Below, one piece after another: positions 44,481-56,680 of a DNA stretch of 64,000 nt. The notes under the pieces were generated by a model, which saw only the letters and a program-made list of their open reading frames with translations, was not told the DNA's origin and searched no databases. Position numbers and translations under genes: made by a program. This DNA comes from Bactrocera neohumeralis (taxonomy: Eukaryota > Arthropoda > Insecta > Diptera > Tephritidae): positions 70,309,528-70,373,527 of the forward strand of contig NC_065921.1 of assembly GCF_024586455.1 (NCBI RefSeq), written 5' to 3'. Within the stretch, counting starts at the first letter, position 1. The number at the start of each line of letters is the position of its first letter.

Positions 44481-45889
44481 CAAAATTATATAGAGTTAGA
44501 GAAGTAACAAACATTCAAACTTAGATACTTCAGAGCGATTTCATGCTTGAGGGAATATATTGAAGAAATCATTGAATTATTGTATGCTGAAATTATTGTA
44601 ATATTGTTTTTTTAGAAACTTTGTTAGACTATAATTTAATTTTGCATATAACAACATTTCATTCAAGTAAATTATTCAAATGTGATCTTTAACCGACCAA
44701 AAGCAACAATACGTAAACAACTGTGCACCAGAACGAACCGAGAATCGCTCAAAATCTTCGGCTTTTAACTCATAAATCAATCAAAATCTGTAAATCACCA
44801 TTACGAAACGGCTGCATTGACGGTAATTGCGCATTTGTGTGGCTGCGACAAAAGAAATTGTATAACAAAGAGTTGAATTTACCTGTGGCAACACCCTTTC
44901 TTATACATATTTTCCATTTTTAAGTCGGATTATAAGATATGATTGTCGCGTCAATATTTTCGTACAAGCAAAAGCGGCTGAAAGGAATTACAAAAGTAGA
45001 GACGCGGCAAATGTTACGAAAAGAAGCGCAAGAGGGAAGGTGAAGCAGCATATGAACAAGAAGTATAGGATGATGAGGCTGGTGCTGCCTGCGTTGACGA
45101 ATTGTAATGAAGAACCAATGTCACTTATGATGCTGTGATGTTGCAGCCGCCGGTTGGGCTTAATGCTCATGTCGAGTTTGCGCAACAACGAGTTGCACGT
45201 ACATTCACGGTTTAATCCTTAAATTGATGCCAGCGAGCAGCAATTTCCAGCAAATGCCAGTTGAAACGTAATTTTGATGGAGCATGTGATTACATAACGC
45301 TTACAAAAGCTGACTGATGAAGGCAAGTTGAAAAGAAATACAAAAGAGAAACAGAAGAAGAAGCAAAATTAGCCAGCACGCACAATATACTGGCTGATGG
45401 GCACTCGGTCTGTTAACAATGACACAAAAGGCGATGCTGACGCCTTTTCATGAAATCAATTTCGGCAAATCTGACGTCTGCTTGGCTGTACGAGACCTTT
45501 GAGACATTTGCTAGCAGCGAACGACCGACCGGCCGGCAGTTGAATTGAAATTAAATTGGAGAGTTGGTGTAGTGAAAGATGCTGAGTGTACACACACTCA
45601 TCGCAATAATAACAAACACCTTTTTATGTGAGCACGGACCTCATTGATCTGAAGGTGATTGGGTTTTGATGCACAGCACACATAATTCCGCTATGAGGGT
45701 TAAAAACAATAATAACAACAAACACAAAAATACAAAGGTGTAATAAAGGATAAAAGCATAAATCCGAAGAAAATAAAATTATAAGGAAATCAGCTAATTC
45801 GTTGTTATAGACAGTCAGATTTGTGTAAGACTGCTTATTAGTTATCACAACGGCTTATTATAGAAAGAACACTGTATTCATGCTAAATA
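44481..45889. other. Unique non-coding DNA
   Basis: No gene. 44940-45560 is a purine-rich, less AT-rich unique block. The antisense hydrophobic frame at 44988-45188 is due to this strand bias. Confidence 0.4.
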
Positions 45890-46415
45890 AAATGATTTTC
45901 GCAGCTTTTGAAATGCTTCAGGTTGCTTTTCGTCTCAAATGTGGCAATTTTGCTTGTTTACCTATACATTGAGCCAGTAATGGGACTCATCGCTGAACAA
46001 CATTTGGCTCGAGAACGTCGGATATCTGGATCGTGGAACTTTCCAAAAGCCCACATAGCGAAGTGATATCGCTTGGAAAGGTCAAGCGGCTACAGTTCTT
46101 GCACAAGTTGTTTTTGTACGCCTTCAATTTAAGATCTCGATGCAAAATGTGCCAAGACGTTTCATACGTAAGTCCGAGTATGTGCGAACGGCGCCTAATC
46201 GACTCTCCACGGTCTTCATGTACACTCTTAGCTATATTTTTTTCACTTCTTGCGGGATGTGGTCTATTCGGTCGAATATTATCCAATAACGAATCTTGAT
46301 TAACCGATTATTTTGATTATAAGTTGAGCGAATCGTGCGAAATACATTCAGAATGTGAATTTTCCTAATAAAGTTGAACGATTTGTAAACGTTGTTCAGG
46401 CGTAAGTCTCTCCAT
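45890..46415 (-). mobile_element. mariner-like (DD36D-type) transposase, N-terminal half
   Basis: The minus-strand ATG at 46415 starts 'MERLTPEQRLQIVQLY*', the expected N-terminus of this family. After frame shifts it continues 'MDNIRPNRPHPARSEKNIAK', 'SVHEDRGESIRRRSHILGLT' and 'YETSWHILHRDLKLKAYKNN' (HTH and linker), reaching 'QMLFSDESHYWLN' (first catalytic Asp) near 46000 and 'KQNCHI*DEKQPEAFQKL'. It stops at about 45890, before the second and third aspartates. It supplies the N-terminal half that the 36.3 kb copy lacks, so the two show different deletion endpoints. Non-functional. Confidence 0.87.
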
Positions 46416-47587
46416 GATGAAATGACAAACAAGACTAAACAAAAATAACATGACAGCTTAACACAACTCATGCGTGATCTGTCAGTAAAAGGCTATTGTA
46501 AAAAGTACCTCTACTTGGATCAATTTTCCTAACTAAAAGCTACTCTCTTCACTGACTTTTTCTGAAGCCAGCGCATAACTTATTGTTATTATATAATAAC
46601 AGTGTAGCTCACACCTTATACGCATCTTGACCGACCTTATTTTGATCGTAAAGTCGTTAAACGCTCGTTTCAAAACATCTGATGCATTTCCTTGACTTGT
46701 GTGAACTTGGCGGCCGACGAACTTCTACAAACAGATCGATTCTTATAAATATTATTCAACGACTCATGTCTTTTAGGTATTTTTTTCATAACTTTACCCG
46801 CGTATAAGGATCCTGCTTGACGTACCCAATCGCAGCTACTACTCAGACCTTAAGGAAGCCTCGGTACTCGCCAAGTGTGAGATTGGTCATTAGAAAAACT
46901 TAAATTTGTGGTCAAAATTGTGAAACTAAACTTCTTTTCAAATCCATCTTCATCTTAAGCCACTACTTCACCAAGTACTACAACAAAAACTACGAAAATG
47001 CAAAAATTCGCGATTTCATTGTGCATTCATGCCACAATGCAGTTATCACTTCAGTCACACAATCCAATAAACATTATTTCAATCGCATTTAATACACTAA
47101 CATACACACTAGGTGGAAATTTGAATATCGCAAAATTGCTAAGAAAATCAAATTCGTTATGCCCTTCGCTGCCATAAATGGCCATGTAAGGCTTTGAGTG
47201 CTGTGAGGCACTGTTACTGCAGCTCTTACTAGGCGACTGTCTTATATTCCAATTTTTTATAGAAGTAGATTTATTTGTGTGTATATTTATATCGTATATG
47301 CTACTGCAGTGGACCTTAGTCACCTCAACTGCTCTAAAGCATTTCGAAACGATTCGTTGCGATTTGCATGCAAATTTGGTTTGACGCGGTTTAGTTGCGC
47401 TTTGCAATCCTAACTGTTGCACTAATCTAGTGAGGGCCAAGAAGTGCTTCGAACGCGAATTATAATTGATTGTCAGGCAATAAAATAAAATGAAAAATTG
47501 ATTTAGATATGGATGTTTGCAAAAAACATATGAAAATGTAGTTCGGACAATTTATATTTGATTGAGTTCCGATGAAACCGAATATTT
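46416..47587. other. Unique non-coding DNA with one unexplained open frame
   Basis: On the minus strand 47440-47051 is open for 129 codons from a TTG and open further upstream to about 47500. It contains 'NSASQHSKPYMAIYGSEGHN' and 'EFDFLSNFAIFKFPPSVYVS'. The codon composition is not obviously low-complexity, but there is no ATG start except internally and no family I recognise. It could be chance or an exon relic. Nothing else is seen. Confidence 0.35.
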
Positions 47588-48685
47588 TATACTCTTCAAC
47601 TTGCATGAAAACCAGGGAAATACCTTCTTGCGATGTAAAACATCAACCACAACATCGGGATCTAAGCAATTTTTTACATACATACATATACTATATATAA
47701 CTCATACACTGACCGACAAATCATATAGAGCAAAGTCAGCCGGATGTTCGAAAATCCTGATAATGGTTATATGGGAGCCAAGTTAAGTTTTCGCCCAATG
47801 TTATCTATTTTAGGCACAAATATATACAGTTATGAGTAAAACATGTTCTGTAATCTTCATTGAGATAACTGGAATAATAACTGATATATCCGGCATAAAG
47901 TCATCGGGAAGTTCAAAAATATTTATATTAGGTATATGGGGACTCAGGGAAGAATTGATCCGATTCAACACATTTTTGACAAATAGAGATATTATTGTCA
48001 GGAAAAGATTCTCTCTGAATTTCAGTTGTATATCCCATACGTTGTCCGATATTTTCTGTCAAAAGTCAACCATAGATACTGCGGTCCCCATATTCGTTAC
48101 CTAGAGGCTTGAACAGTTTTGGTTGGATTTGGACATATTTCGGTTATAAAGTAGTAGTAGTACTCTAAAGGAATTATTGGCGCAAACTTTTATACCGTTA
48201 CATCAATTGCTTCCTGATTTGAGAACTAGAAAGTGAAAGAATCAAATGGAATTTCGAATTTGGCTATATGGGAAATAGGCATGGTTGTAGTCCGATTTCG
48301 CCCATTTTCGCACTATCACTATATGAATATGAGAAAAATAACACGTACTAAATCTTGAAATCGGTCTGTCAGGTTCCGCGATTTCACAAAAAAATTGAGC
48401 GGTGCCACGCCCATCGTACAATTTTCACACCGGCTTCCATAAAGCTCTTTCATACGATCTAGAGTGTAAAATTTAGTATCTCTGGCGTTTTTAGGGACTG
48501 GTTTATTGCGCTCTTATTAGTTCTTAACAGTACCGTTATATGGCGGTTGAGCAGGATTATCAACCGATTTCATCCATTTTTATACTGTTGATAGGAGTTC
48601 TTATAATAACTTTAATGGTTCAGGAGATATGTACATTAGACTCATTAGAGGGCGGGGCCACGCCTACTTTTTCAAAATATTTTGC
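47588..48685. repeat. Dispersed repeat family II, strongly diverged relative
   Basis: Starts 'TATACTCTTCAACTTGCATG', comparable to the TATACTCTCGC left end at 33.65 kb. It carries family words 'GGTGCCACGCCCATCG' near 48398 and 'GGGCGGGGCCACGCCTACTT' near 48651, together with 'CAGGAGATATGTACATTAGA'. The usual right end (CCGAACTTAGCCC...) is missing, so it is truncated or is a different subfamily. Confidence 0.55.
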
Positions 48686-49724
48686 TCACTAGTGCTTCGT
48701 GATACTTAAAATTAATAACATTTAAATCTTAATTAAATAAATACTTACTTGATAGCTTGTATAATTCAACCGATTAAGCACAAGTGTTTCCTCAAACAGT
48801 AAAAAACAAACGACAGGCCACCTAATTGATACAGCACCATCAAAAAGGTGTCTCGTTAAAGGAAACTCATTAAACCGCTATTAAGCCGCTGCTGTTGCCT
48901 GTGGCCACATATCAATGCAAACTAATGCATTTGCCACACGCGCAATACCACTCCAATACGCCATGCAACACATGCTTTATCACTAATTGCCGCCATTCCT
49001 CATTCCTCTAGTGTATTAGCCAGGCCTTTTACAGGCGGCCAGCTTAAATCCATAGCAAAACTAAAGCGCAATCTATAAGCCGTACTTTCAAAACAGTCAT
49101 TTATATGTGCATTGGAGTGTAGATATGTATGTGTGTATGTGTGTGTGTTTTTGCAGCGCTGCAGGCATTTTACTAATGCTGCTACAGATTTTGCATTATT
49201 TGAACGTATTTGCAATGTGTATGGCCATTTTGGGGCAAGCAAACGTCAAAGTCTTTAGTTCTAAAAGAGCCAGAGCCAAAGCCAAAGCCAAATCCAAATT
49301 CAAAGCAACGCTTGCTGCGAACGAAACAACAAAAGAAGTGAAAAATGCATTTCGCATTCAATTTGCCATGATTTATTCCACTCAATTATTGATGAGGCAG
49401 AGCAAATGCCAAACGAACGTGCCGCATTGCCAGTGGTTATAGAAACACTCACACAAACGCACACATGCAGACTTGCCATATAAGTGAGTTGTGTATGCGA
49501 GGATTGAACGGATTGGCTCTTAGCTTGCTTGGTGTTGCGCGCAAATCCATCAGTTGCGGATGCGCAGCAAATTCATTCGTCAAAAGTGGCCATGACGATG
49601 ACCAAGGCTTTGCAATGAGTGCCACAGCATAAAAAGTGCCAGAGTTAAAACGAAATATATTTAGAAGCGAATTAAAGAAGTTGTAATTGCATTTACACAT
49701 AATCTGCAAGGCTTGAAATTAAAG
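48686..49724. other. Unique non-coding DNA
   Basis: No gene is supported. 48880-49720 is less AT-rich and unique, with TGCCACA words and a short AAAGCC tandem word (49271-49300). Overlapping frames in both strands (49000-49442) lack domains. Confidence 0.4.
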
Positions 49725-49885
49725 ATGCAAGGCGGTGTATGGCTTTGGAGCCCGTTCCAACGACAGTGGGGTCTAAGCAACCGGAACGGACCCGGATTTT
49801 TATGCGGCCAAGGACTGTAAACTTGGCACCATGCCTCGAAATTAATTCAGAAACGTTTTCTGCCGGTACAACAACAACAACATGG
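49725..49885 (+). repeat. Candidate SINE or LINE 3'-end repeat with ACA tail
   Basis: A GC-richer block, 'GCCCGTTCCAACGACAGTGG' onward, includes 'GGAACGGACCCGGATTTTTA' and 'CGGCCAAGGACTGTAAAC'. It ends in GGTACAACAACAACAACA, a simple tail as found on SINEs or LINE 3' ends. It stands out compositionally from its flanks. I recall similar sequence as repetitive in tephritids but cannot name it, and no RNA polymerase III boxes were confirmed. Confidence 0.4.
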
Positions 49886-50089
49886 CATTGGAACGCTGTG
49901 GAATGTGGAATGAGGTAAATATTTCTGAAAACAAAGCCATAGGTATAGCGATTTCAGTTATAAGAAGATAGCATAACCTAGAATATGAAGTAAAATAATG
50001 TATAAGAACGATTTGGATCCGAAGTGAAACATTTTGACCATTAACTAAGAGAAATTATAAAACTACAGGGTTTCTAAAGTTTTTATATA

Positions 50090-50900
50090 GAAGCGCTACC
50101 AAATTTTGATAAAATGACGATGGAGCGGAGGTTCCATTGCCCGACCATGAAGCAGTTCGAAAATCAATTATCCGTCTGAAGAACCACAAAGTTGTGGGGG
50201 CCGATAAATTGCCGGCCGAGCTATTCAAAAGCGGCGGCGAAGAACTGATAAGAAGCATGCATCAACTTCTTTCTAGAATATAGCCGGACGAAAGCATACC
50301 CGACGATTGGAATCTAAGTGTGTTTGGACCTTATCAGTGTGGCTTTAGGCCTGGAAAATCAACAACTGACCAGATAAATCCAAATTTTGGAAAAGACCCA
50401 TGAAAAGAGGATCGACATACATCACACAATTCAAAGCTGCTTTTGACAGCACGATAAAGAGATGTCTTATGTCTGAACTTGTTATCTCCGCAAAACTAAA
50501 ACGGCTGTGTTAACTGACGTTGAGCAATATCCAAAGTTTCGTCAGGATCGGGAAGGACCTCTCCGAGCCGTTCGCTAACAAACGAGGATTCAAGCAAGAT
50601 GACTCCCTATAGTGCGACTTTATTGTCCTTTGAGCATTGGCAACGGCGAATACCGCAGTCGATGGAATGATGAGCTGTACGAGATATTCGACGAGTTTGA
50701 CATAGTTCAGCGAATTAAGAGACAACGGCTACGCTGGCTAGGTCATGTCGTCCGAATGGATGAAAACACTCCAGCTCTCCAGAGTATTCGACGCGGTACC
50801 CGCCGGGAAGTAGAGGAAGAGGAAAACCTCCACGCAGTTGGAAAGACCAGGTGAAGAAGAACCTGGCTACACTTGGAGTCTATAATCCAAAATTAGTAAC
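50090..50900 (+). mobile_element. RTE-like LINE reverse transcriptase fragment with internal deletions
   Basis: The plus strand reads 'KSIIRLKNHKVVGADKLPAE', 'LFKSGGEELIRSMHQLLSRI' and 'PDDWNLSVFGPYQCGFRPGK' (in the family, DDWNLS...VLK.GDP..C.NYRGISLL...YQCGFRPGKST, so the ANYRGI block is deleted). Then come 'STTDQI', 'SSGSGRTSPSRSLTNEDS' and 'MTPYSATLLSFE' in shifted frames. It ends with the tail 'QRIKRQRLRWLGHVVRMDEN' and 'TPALQSIRRGTRREVEEEEN' at 50710-50840. The YADD block and most of the palm are absent. The tail is the best preserved of the four copies. Non-functional. Confidence 0.85.
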
Positions 50901-52059
50901 TTCTGAAGAAATACCAAATACTGGCCAGAGGATTATTTGAATCGATTTAAAGTATTAAAAAAACTTCATTTAGTAAATGTACTTATTAAATTTAAAATTA
51001 GAGCATTGTTAAACTATCAAAAATTTCCTACTGGGTCACTTTTACTTAACTCCGCTGATTATATACTCGTACCCACTATGCTGCCAGTCAGCAAACGCTT
51101 GTGGGCTGACGAATGTGAAAAATATGCACAGATTTAGCCGATTTTAGTCGAAACAAAATAAGTGGGCAACAAAAGATCCAACAGCAACAAAAACAAAAAC
51201 AAAATATCAAACGTTTACATTGCAATTCAGCAGCCTTCAGGCATTCAGTCATTCAAAGCAAAGCAGCTCCAATTGAGGCTGCCACAGCTGAGGATTAGTG
51301 TCCCCAGGGCAACCTCGGACATATGCACGTTAGCGCTATGATGGTCAGAGCAGCCTAAAAAAGGAGCTAACTAGAGGAAAAATTGCGCACAAAATAGGCG
51401 AAAGCAGCAAAGTCCAAAAAAACAGAAACCGGAACTTATTTTCAGCGCACATGTACGCCGAGACAGCTGAAGCCGCGACATGCTGGAGCGTTAAACATAT
51501 GTGGGGCGCAGTGACGGAGCCAGCCAGCGGCTGATATGGGAGGTTGCGCAGAATGGGCGTTAAGTATTCGCGCCTCACTAGCCAATAAAACGATTGTGTT
51601 AAAAAAGCGAGAGATAATAAAAAAATGAAAATCGTCAGGCCTCGACACTTGGGCGGACAAACGTTCTCGAACTTTGATGGATAGTTTAACATGTAACTGT
51701 TCTTCTAGCCGCTTTGTCTAGTCGTTGCGGCATTGCTGCTTGCCCTCAAGTAAAACAGCCATTTAGCAAAGTGACGTACTGCGCGAGTTATAAGGATGTG
51801 GCAATGGGTATGGGTTTGTGTGTGTGTGCTTGATGCACTTTTTTATTCACAGCGAATTTTCACAGTTTTCATAGATTTTAGTTTTTACGTTGTAGTTGTA
51901 ACTAATGGATGAGATTATTTTCGCAAAGGCTTAGATCATGAGTTTTTTCCTATTAGTTGTTAGTGTCGAGAATTTTAATTTAATGCGCATTTGGTAGATA
52001 GTGGATTTGAGCATTAAATTTCAAAGTGGCTGGGCATTACAAAACAAAGCAAAATACAT
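50901..52059. other. Unique non-coding DNA
   Basis: No gene is supported. The region around 51200-51700 is less AT-rich. The antisense frame 51692-51345 (115 codons, with hydrophobic stretches) has no recognisable family and overlaps another frame in a different register. Confidence 0.4.
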
Positions 52060-53440
52060 TTTTTTGTTAAACAAATTCTTAGTATTTTATCGAACACCCT
52101 CTCCTCCCAATAACCTCGGCTAGTCGATTAGGCTTGGATTCAAACAAGTGTTGAAGATAATTTTTATTAATTTCTTCATTCCATACAGCTTCAATACTTT
52201 TTTCCATTCTTTTTAGACTTTTTGGACGTCGTTCTCTTAACCTTTTCCCATATAAAGCCAGCAGTTCTCAATTCGTTTGAGATCTGGAGTGTTTCCTGGC
52301 CACTTGAGAGATTCAATCCGATAAAATTTTTTCGGTTTGAAACCTCTAAGTGTTTTTAATGAGTTATTGAAAAACATATTTCAATATTTTTATGCTTTAG
52401 TTACTGTTTTGGCTTTATAGCAATGGGCTGAATCAACCTGAAAATAAACTTTTTGAAGTGTTCGAACAGCTGTTGAATAGTTGGCAAAACTCCTTTTTTA
52501 AATATTCCAATGTATTTTTTGACATTCACTGACCCATTAAGAATAATAAACTTCCCAATGCCAAACCTGGTTATAGCACCAACACCATACACAAAACAAT
52601 AGGGTGAATTGCTTTACGGAAGGCAAAACACAGCTTTCCAAAAAACGCTCTCCTTTTCGACGACACACTCTGGTATATCCGTCGGGTCCAAACAAATAAA
52701 TTGGCATTCGTCGGAAGTAGTAACACTTCCCTAGTCTCATGCATCAAATTTTGTGTGATTTTGCCCTTTTTAGTCGCTGTTCTTCATACGGGTAATGAGA
52801 TTATTCAGATGTTTTTTTGGAACTGGATATTTTTACCCCAGCAAAATAGAAGTTGCTTGTTCAAACATTTTGAAAGTGATCAGTTATCCGAGTAATTTAT
52901 CGTTCATGACGAAGTTTTGCGAACATTATCTAACTTGATACTCACATTAGCTCTTAGAGCATTAACATTTTTTAGCATATTTTGATTAAGTTCTTCATAA
53001 TTTGATGATTTGTGATTATCTAAGAAAATTTCGACTGTCAACACAAAACTTTTCCAAGCTAGACTTTCGAGAACAGTCGCTACTTTGATAAAATCAGTAT
53101 CTTAAATGAACTGCCATATTTGAGGACCAACAAAGCGTACACCTTTCCATTTTCCATATTAAGTTCAGTAATTTTCGACAAAAATCGCTGAAACAATATC
53201 CCTCTAGGCCTCCCTTTTGACAAATTGTTTTATAATTGTTAACTTGATATCGTTTTAAATCATAGCTTTCATTTTGAGGACATAAAGTTGGTGTTGATCA
53301 CTTCCATTTCAGATATTTTCACTCCCACTGGTAAATTGTATCAATTTGTAGATATTTGGCGAATCTCTGTTTCTGAGTAGTACATGCGAATTGCTTTTCA
53401 AACGAAAACGAGATTTTCATTCAGTAAAATGGGAAATTTT
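52060..53440 (-). mobile_element. Tc1-like (DD34E) transposase pseudogene, second family
   Basis: The minus strand gives 'TTSDECQFICLDPTD', read in another frame as 'PIYLFGPDGYTRVCRRKGER' (first Asp in SDE), then 'FLESCVLPSVKQFT', 'GAITRFGIGKFIILNGSVNV', 'KKYIGIFKKGVLPTIQQLFE', 'KVYFQVDSAHCYKAKTVTK' (second Asp), and 'SLKWPGNTPDLKRIENCW' (third Asp and the catalytic Glu). It ends near 52070. The triad residues are all readable, although four or more frameshifts intervene. The N-terminal DNA-binding part (about 52900-53440) is heavily degraded. It differs in motif wording from the Tc1 at 16.5-17.8 kb, so two independent Tc1 lineages are present. Terminal repeats were not identified. Confidence 0.87.
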
Positions 53441-53639
53441 GCAGATTGTAAAAGAAGCTGTATCTAAGACTGGACTTTTAGTAAAACCTTCCGAATAATT
53501 TTTCGCGTATTTTCTGTAAGGAGTCTGAAGTGCGCAAAACCTTAATCATGACTGGTAAAATTTTTAACTAACAAGCTGATGTAATTTAAATTGCCCGGTA
53601 AATGATATTTCAAAACAATTTATTTTCGTAATTTGACAG

Positions 53640-54394
53640 TACTGTTCTTAATTACTTTGCCAAATATGAACGCGATCTGCCAGTGGTAAACACTTTACAA
53701 ACAGCTGAGAGATCGTTGAAGACATCTCAGTAGTGCGATGCGATTTTTACAATGGATAAAGATATGGTGCCTGAAAATCTTCAGGAAAGTATTAGAAGCA
53801 TGGCAAAAGTGCTCGATATCTCTCGCGAACCCGTTCAAATGATTTTGGTGAATATGAAACGTGTTCTTGTCCGACTCGTTCTGAAAAAGCTAATTTTTTT
53901 TCAAAAAGAGTTCCGTAAACAGGTCTTGATCGTATCTATTCCGATCCCATATTCATGGAGAATTTTATAACTGCAGGTGAGACGTGGCTTTATGAGTTTG
54001 AGATGCAAACAAGTCAACAATAGATGATAATGCACCATCGCATTAAGCCACGATTGTGACAGAATTCAAAGCCAAAAATGCAATGAATACCATCGATCAA
54101 CCACCGTATTCACCAGAATTGGCTTCATGTGTTTTTTTCTTGTTGCCCAAACTAAAAATACCGCTCCGTGGAACCCATTTTCAGTCGATGGAAGAATTAA
54201 AACAAAATTGGCTGAAGGAGCTGAAGGTTATCCCAAAAAGTGCTTATGAAAATTATTTTGGGGAATGAAAAATCTTTGGCATAAGTGTATTACATCTGGT
54301 GGATTACTTTGAAGGCGACAAAATAAATATTGATGAATAATTAAACATTCTTAGTTTTACTTAAAATTTCCGGTTACCTTTTTGCCACACTGTA
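53640..54394 (+). mobile_element. mariner transposase fragment lacking catalytic residues
   Basis: An ATG at 53752 opens 'MDKDMVPENLQESIRSMAKV' and 'LDISREPVQMILVNMKRVLV' (HTH). In a shifted frame it gives 'FITAGETWLYEFEMQTSQQ', where Gly replaces the first catalytic Asp (canonical TGDETW). A short 'DDNAPSH*ATIVTEFKAKNA' retains the second Asp. Then comes 'QPPYSPELASCVFFLLPKLK', in which Glu replaces the third Asp, and 'LKVIPKSAYENYFGE' and 'YFEGDKINIDE' at the C-terminus. About 100 residues are missing between the first and second blocks. The right end, inverted, reads TACAGTGTGGCAAAAAGGTA up to 54394, typical of a mariner terminus. A left counterpart was not found. Confidence 0.88.
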
Positions 54395-56680
54395 TACCAA
54401 AATATTTAATATGGAATTATCATTGACACATCCAACATTTTCATGAAAAAGTTCGTAATCTGAACACTGAAAGCAACAAAATTTGCTAAGTTTTCCATAG
54501 CACCAAAAAAGTCTTTTGTTTTTGTAGAGCTGTGTGGTAATTTGTAGCTCGATTATATTAAATTTTTATTTCTTATTTGTTATTAATTAAATGTATCGTT
54601 TTCTAAAGCAAATTCAAATTCATTCAATTTAGTATTTAATATTTGAAACTGCTTTTAGATTAAGTTTCAAAAGAACTGCTATTATATATGCTTATAAAAA
54701 TAATAATAAAAATTAAAAATAAATAAATAAAAATTATAAAAAAAAATTTAAAATATTATATTTCATAAATCAGAAAAATTTTTAAATTACAGCGCAAAAA
54801 TTTAACATAAAAATGCAAACTTAAATTATTATTAAATTCTTTGGTCACATTTTGTATTTACGCACATTCTGCGCTTTTTTTACCACTTTTGTGCGAAATA
54901 TTTTTATAATTAAAATTATGTCTGTACATTTGTGTTTTGTATGTATTTCTATAATTATATGTGTATCCTTGCATATGGAATTCGTTTTTTAGTCGCATGC
55001 CGCAGATTTTTAATCAACCGGCAGTTGGGCTTTGCACACACGCACACATGTGCATTTGGCGCATAATTTATTTGTAAAGTGCCTTTACGCATTTTTTTAC
55101 AATTTTAAGCATTTTTTTACAATTATTTGATGTGTGCTTCCCTATGTTGCTTTTTTTGCGTTTCGCAGTTTCGGAATGCATTTATGCCACGCCATTTCCA
55201 GCGCTTCTACGTTTTGCTCGTCGCATACTCGCCGGCTGTGGTCGAAATAAATGCGAACTTATGAAAAATTTGGCGCGCAGGAATTTCATAATTTGATAGT
55301 CGTTACTGCGGCTCCTGCTGCTGTCGCTGAATCTACAGCCGTCTGCCACTCTTAATGCGCACATACATACAAAGAAATACACATAGCTCAGTCTTGCCGA
55401 CAGCTTTTGCCATTTGTTTGCCGAGTTTCCTTTTCTTTCCTGGCCTTTTGCTTCAACTTCTTTTGAATGCAAGATTTTGTGGAATTTTTTTATGAAATTT
55501 ATATGCGTACGTGCGCAAAATTAGCAAAGCAGCCAGCAGGCGGTGGCGTAGACGGCGCGCAGGCGCAATGTATGCGGATTTGCTGGCTGGCTGGCTCTTC
55601 GTGCGTTGCAAATGTGACGCTTAAATTAGGCATTAAATGGCAAAATGAACTGCAACAACAACAGAAATCCCAACAACAAAAACAACAGATATGCCAACAA
55701 CAACAACAAGAACAACATTATAAGGTCTAATAACCGTCTCCGTGCCTGCCACACAATTCCAATGAAAATGATGACTTCGATGACTACAATGACTCCAATT
55801 GCTGCAGCTTCTTCGACTCGTAGCTCTTGTCTGTCGTTGCCGCATTGCGTTGTACGCCTTTTCTACGCTTCTCATGGTTTGCAATTGGCTGCCCATTGGC
55901 TAGCTAGTGACCATGTATGGCGCGTCTCCACCTTCACAGCGCTGGTAGCCCCCCTTGTTGCCTCCTCGGTGCACCACTCGGTGGCACTGTGATCATCAAT
56001 ATCACTCCATCACTTCAATACGTCGTTGATGTCGGCTGATTGACAGTTGCATTCAGCTTGTGGCTTGATCAATGACGTTTAGTCCAACATACAGACACAC
56101 AGTCATATTCAGCAGAAATTTTGCCTACTCATTGTTCGCTCATTTATATCCTGCCAGTTTTTGTCTTTCTTCATCATTTCAGAATTGGTTTTTTTTTTTT
56201 TTTGTGCTCAGCTAATTTATGAATTATTTATTTATTCGCTTTTTAAAAGCCATAAATGCTCATTTAAAATACAATCGCACACACGTAACTTTGAATACTT
56301 GTGCGTCATTATTGAAAAATTCATATTGCATTCTTATTCTAATAAATTTCGCTTTTTTCTCATCCATGACTTATTCGCATTTTCTCATCTTTCTCATTGC
56401 AGGTAAAAACCCAAAGTTCTTGGAATTCTGTTTTCTATTTCAAACCACTGACTGGACTTCAAAGGTTCGCATAATTTGATGTGGAATGGCACAGTCAATT
56501 TTTGAGTTTGCTAAATGAAGGTAAAAACAGTTTTAAATATCATTCCTAGTTGGTAGAGCTAGATTTTGCTCGCGGTGAATACCGAAACTTTCGCACAGTC
56601 ATGCATCACTTAAAGCTCTTTAAAATTGTAACCGTCGTTTGCAGCAAATTTTTGTATTTTAATAACAAATAACTTGTTTG
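54395..56680. other. Non-coding DNA with CAA-rich tract
   Basis: 54400-54850 is extremely AT-rich. 54990-56060 is a less AT-rich unique block with a CAA-rich tract at about 55650-55715 that creates a polyglutamine or polyasparagine frame by chance. 56060-56680 is AT-rich. No domain or gene is recognised. Confidence 0.4.
55650..55715. repeat. CAA/ACA-rich imperfect trinucleotide tract
   Basis: Visible run of CAACAA units with interruptions. In translation it yields glutamine or asparagine runs depending on frame, which is why open frames appear here. Confidence 0.85.

Noticed and set aside
51345..51692. 115-codon minus-strand frame with hydrophobic segments
   Set aside because: Resembles chance membrane-like frames from biased composition; a second frame overlaps it and no family is recognised.
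55467..55992. Gln/Asn-rich frames suggesting a polyQ protein
   Set aside because: The Q/N runs come from a CAA-rich simple tract; the rest has no domain, and three registers are open.
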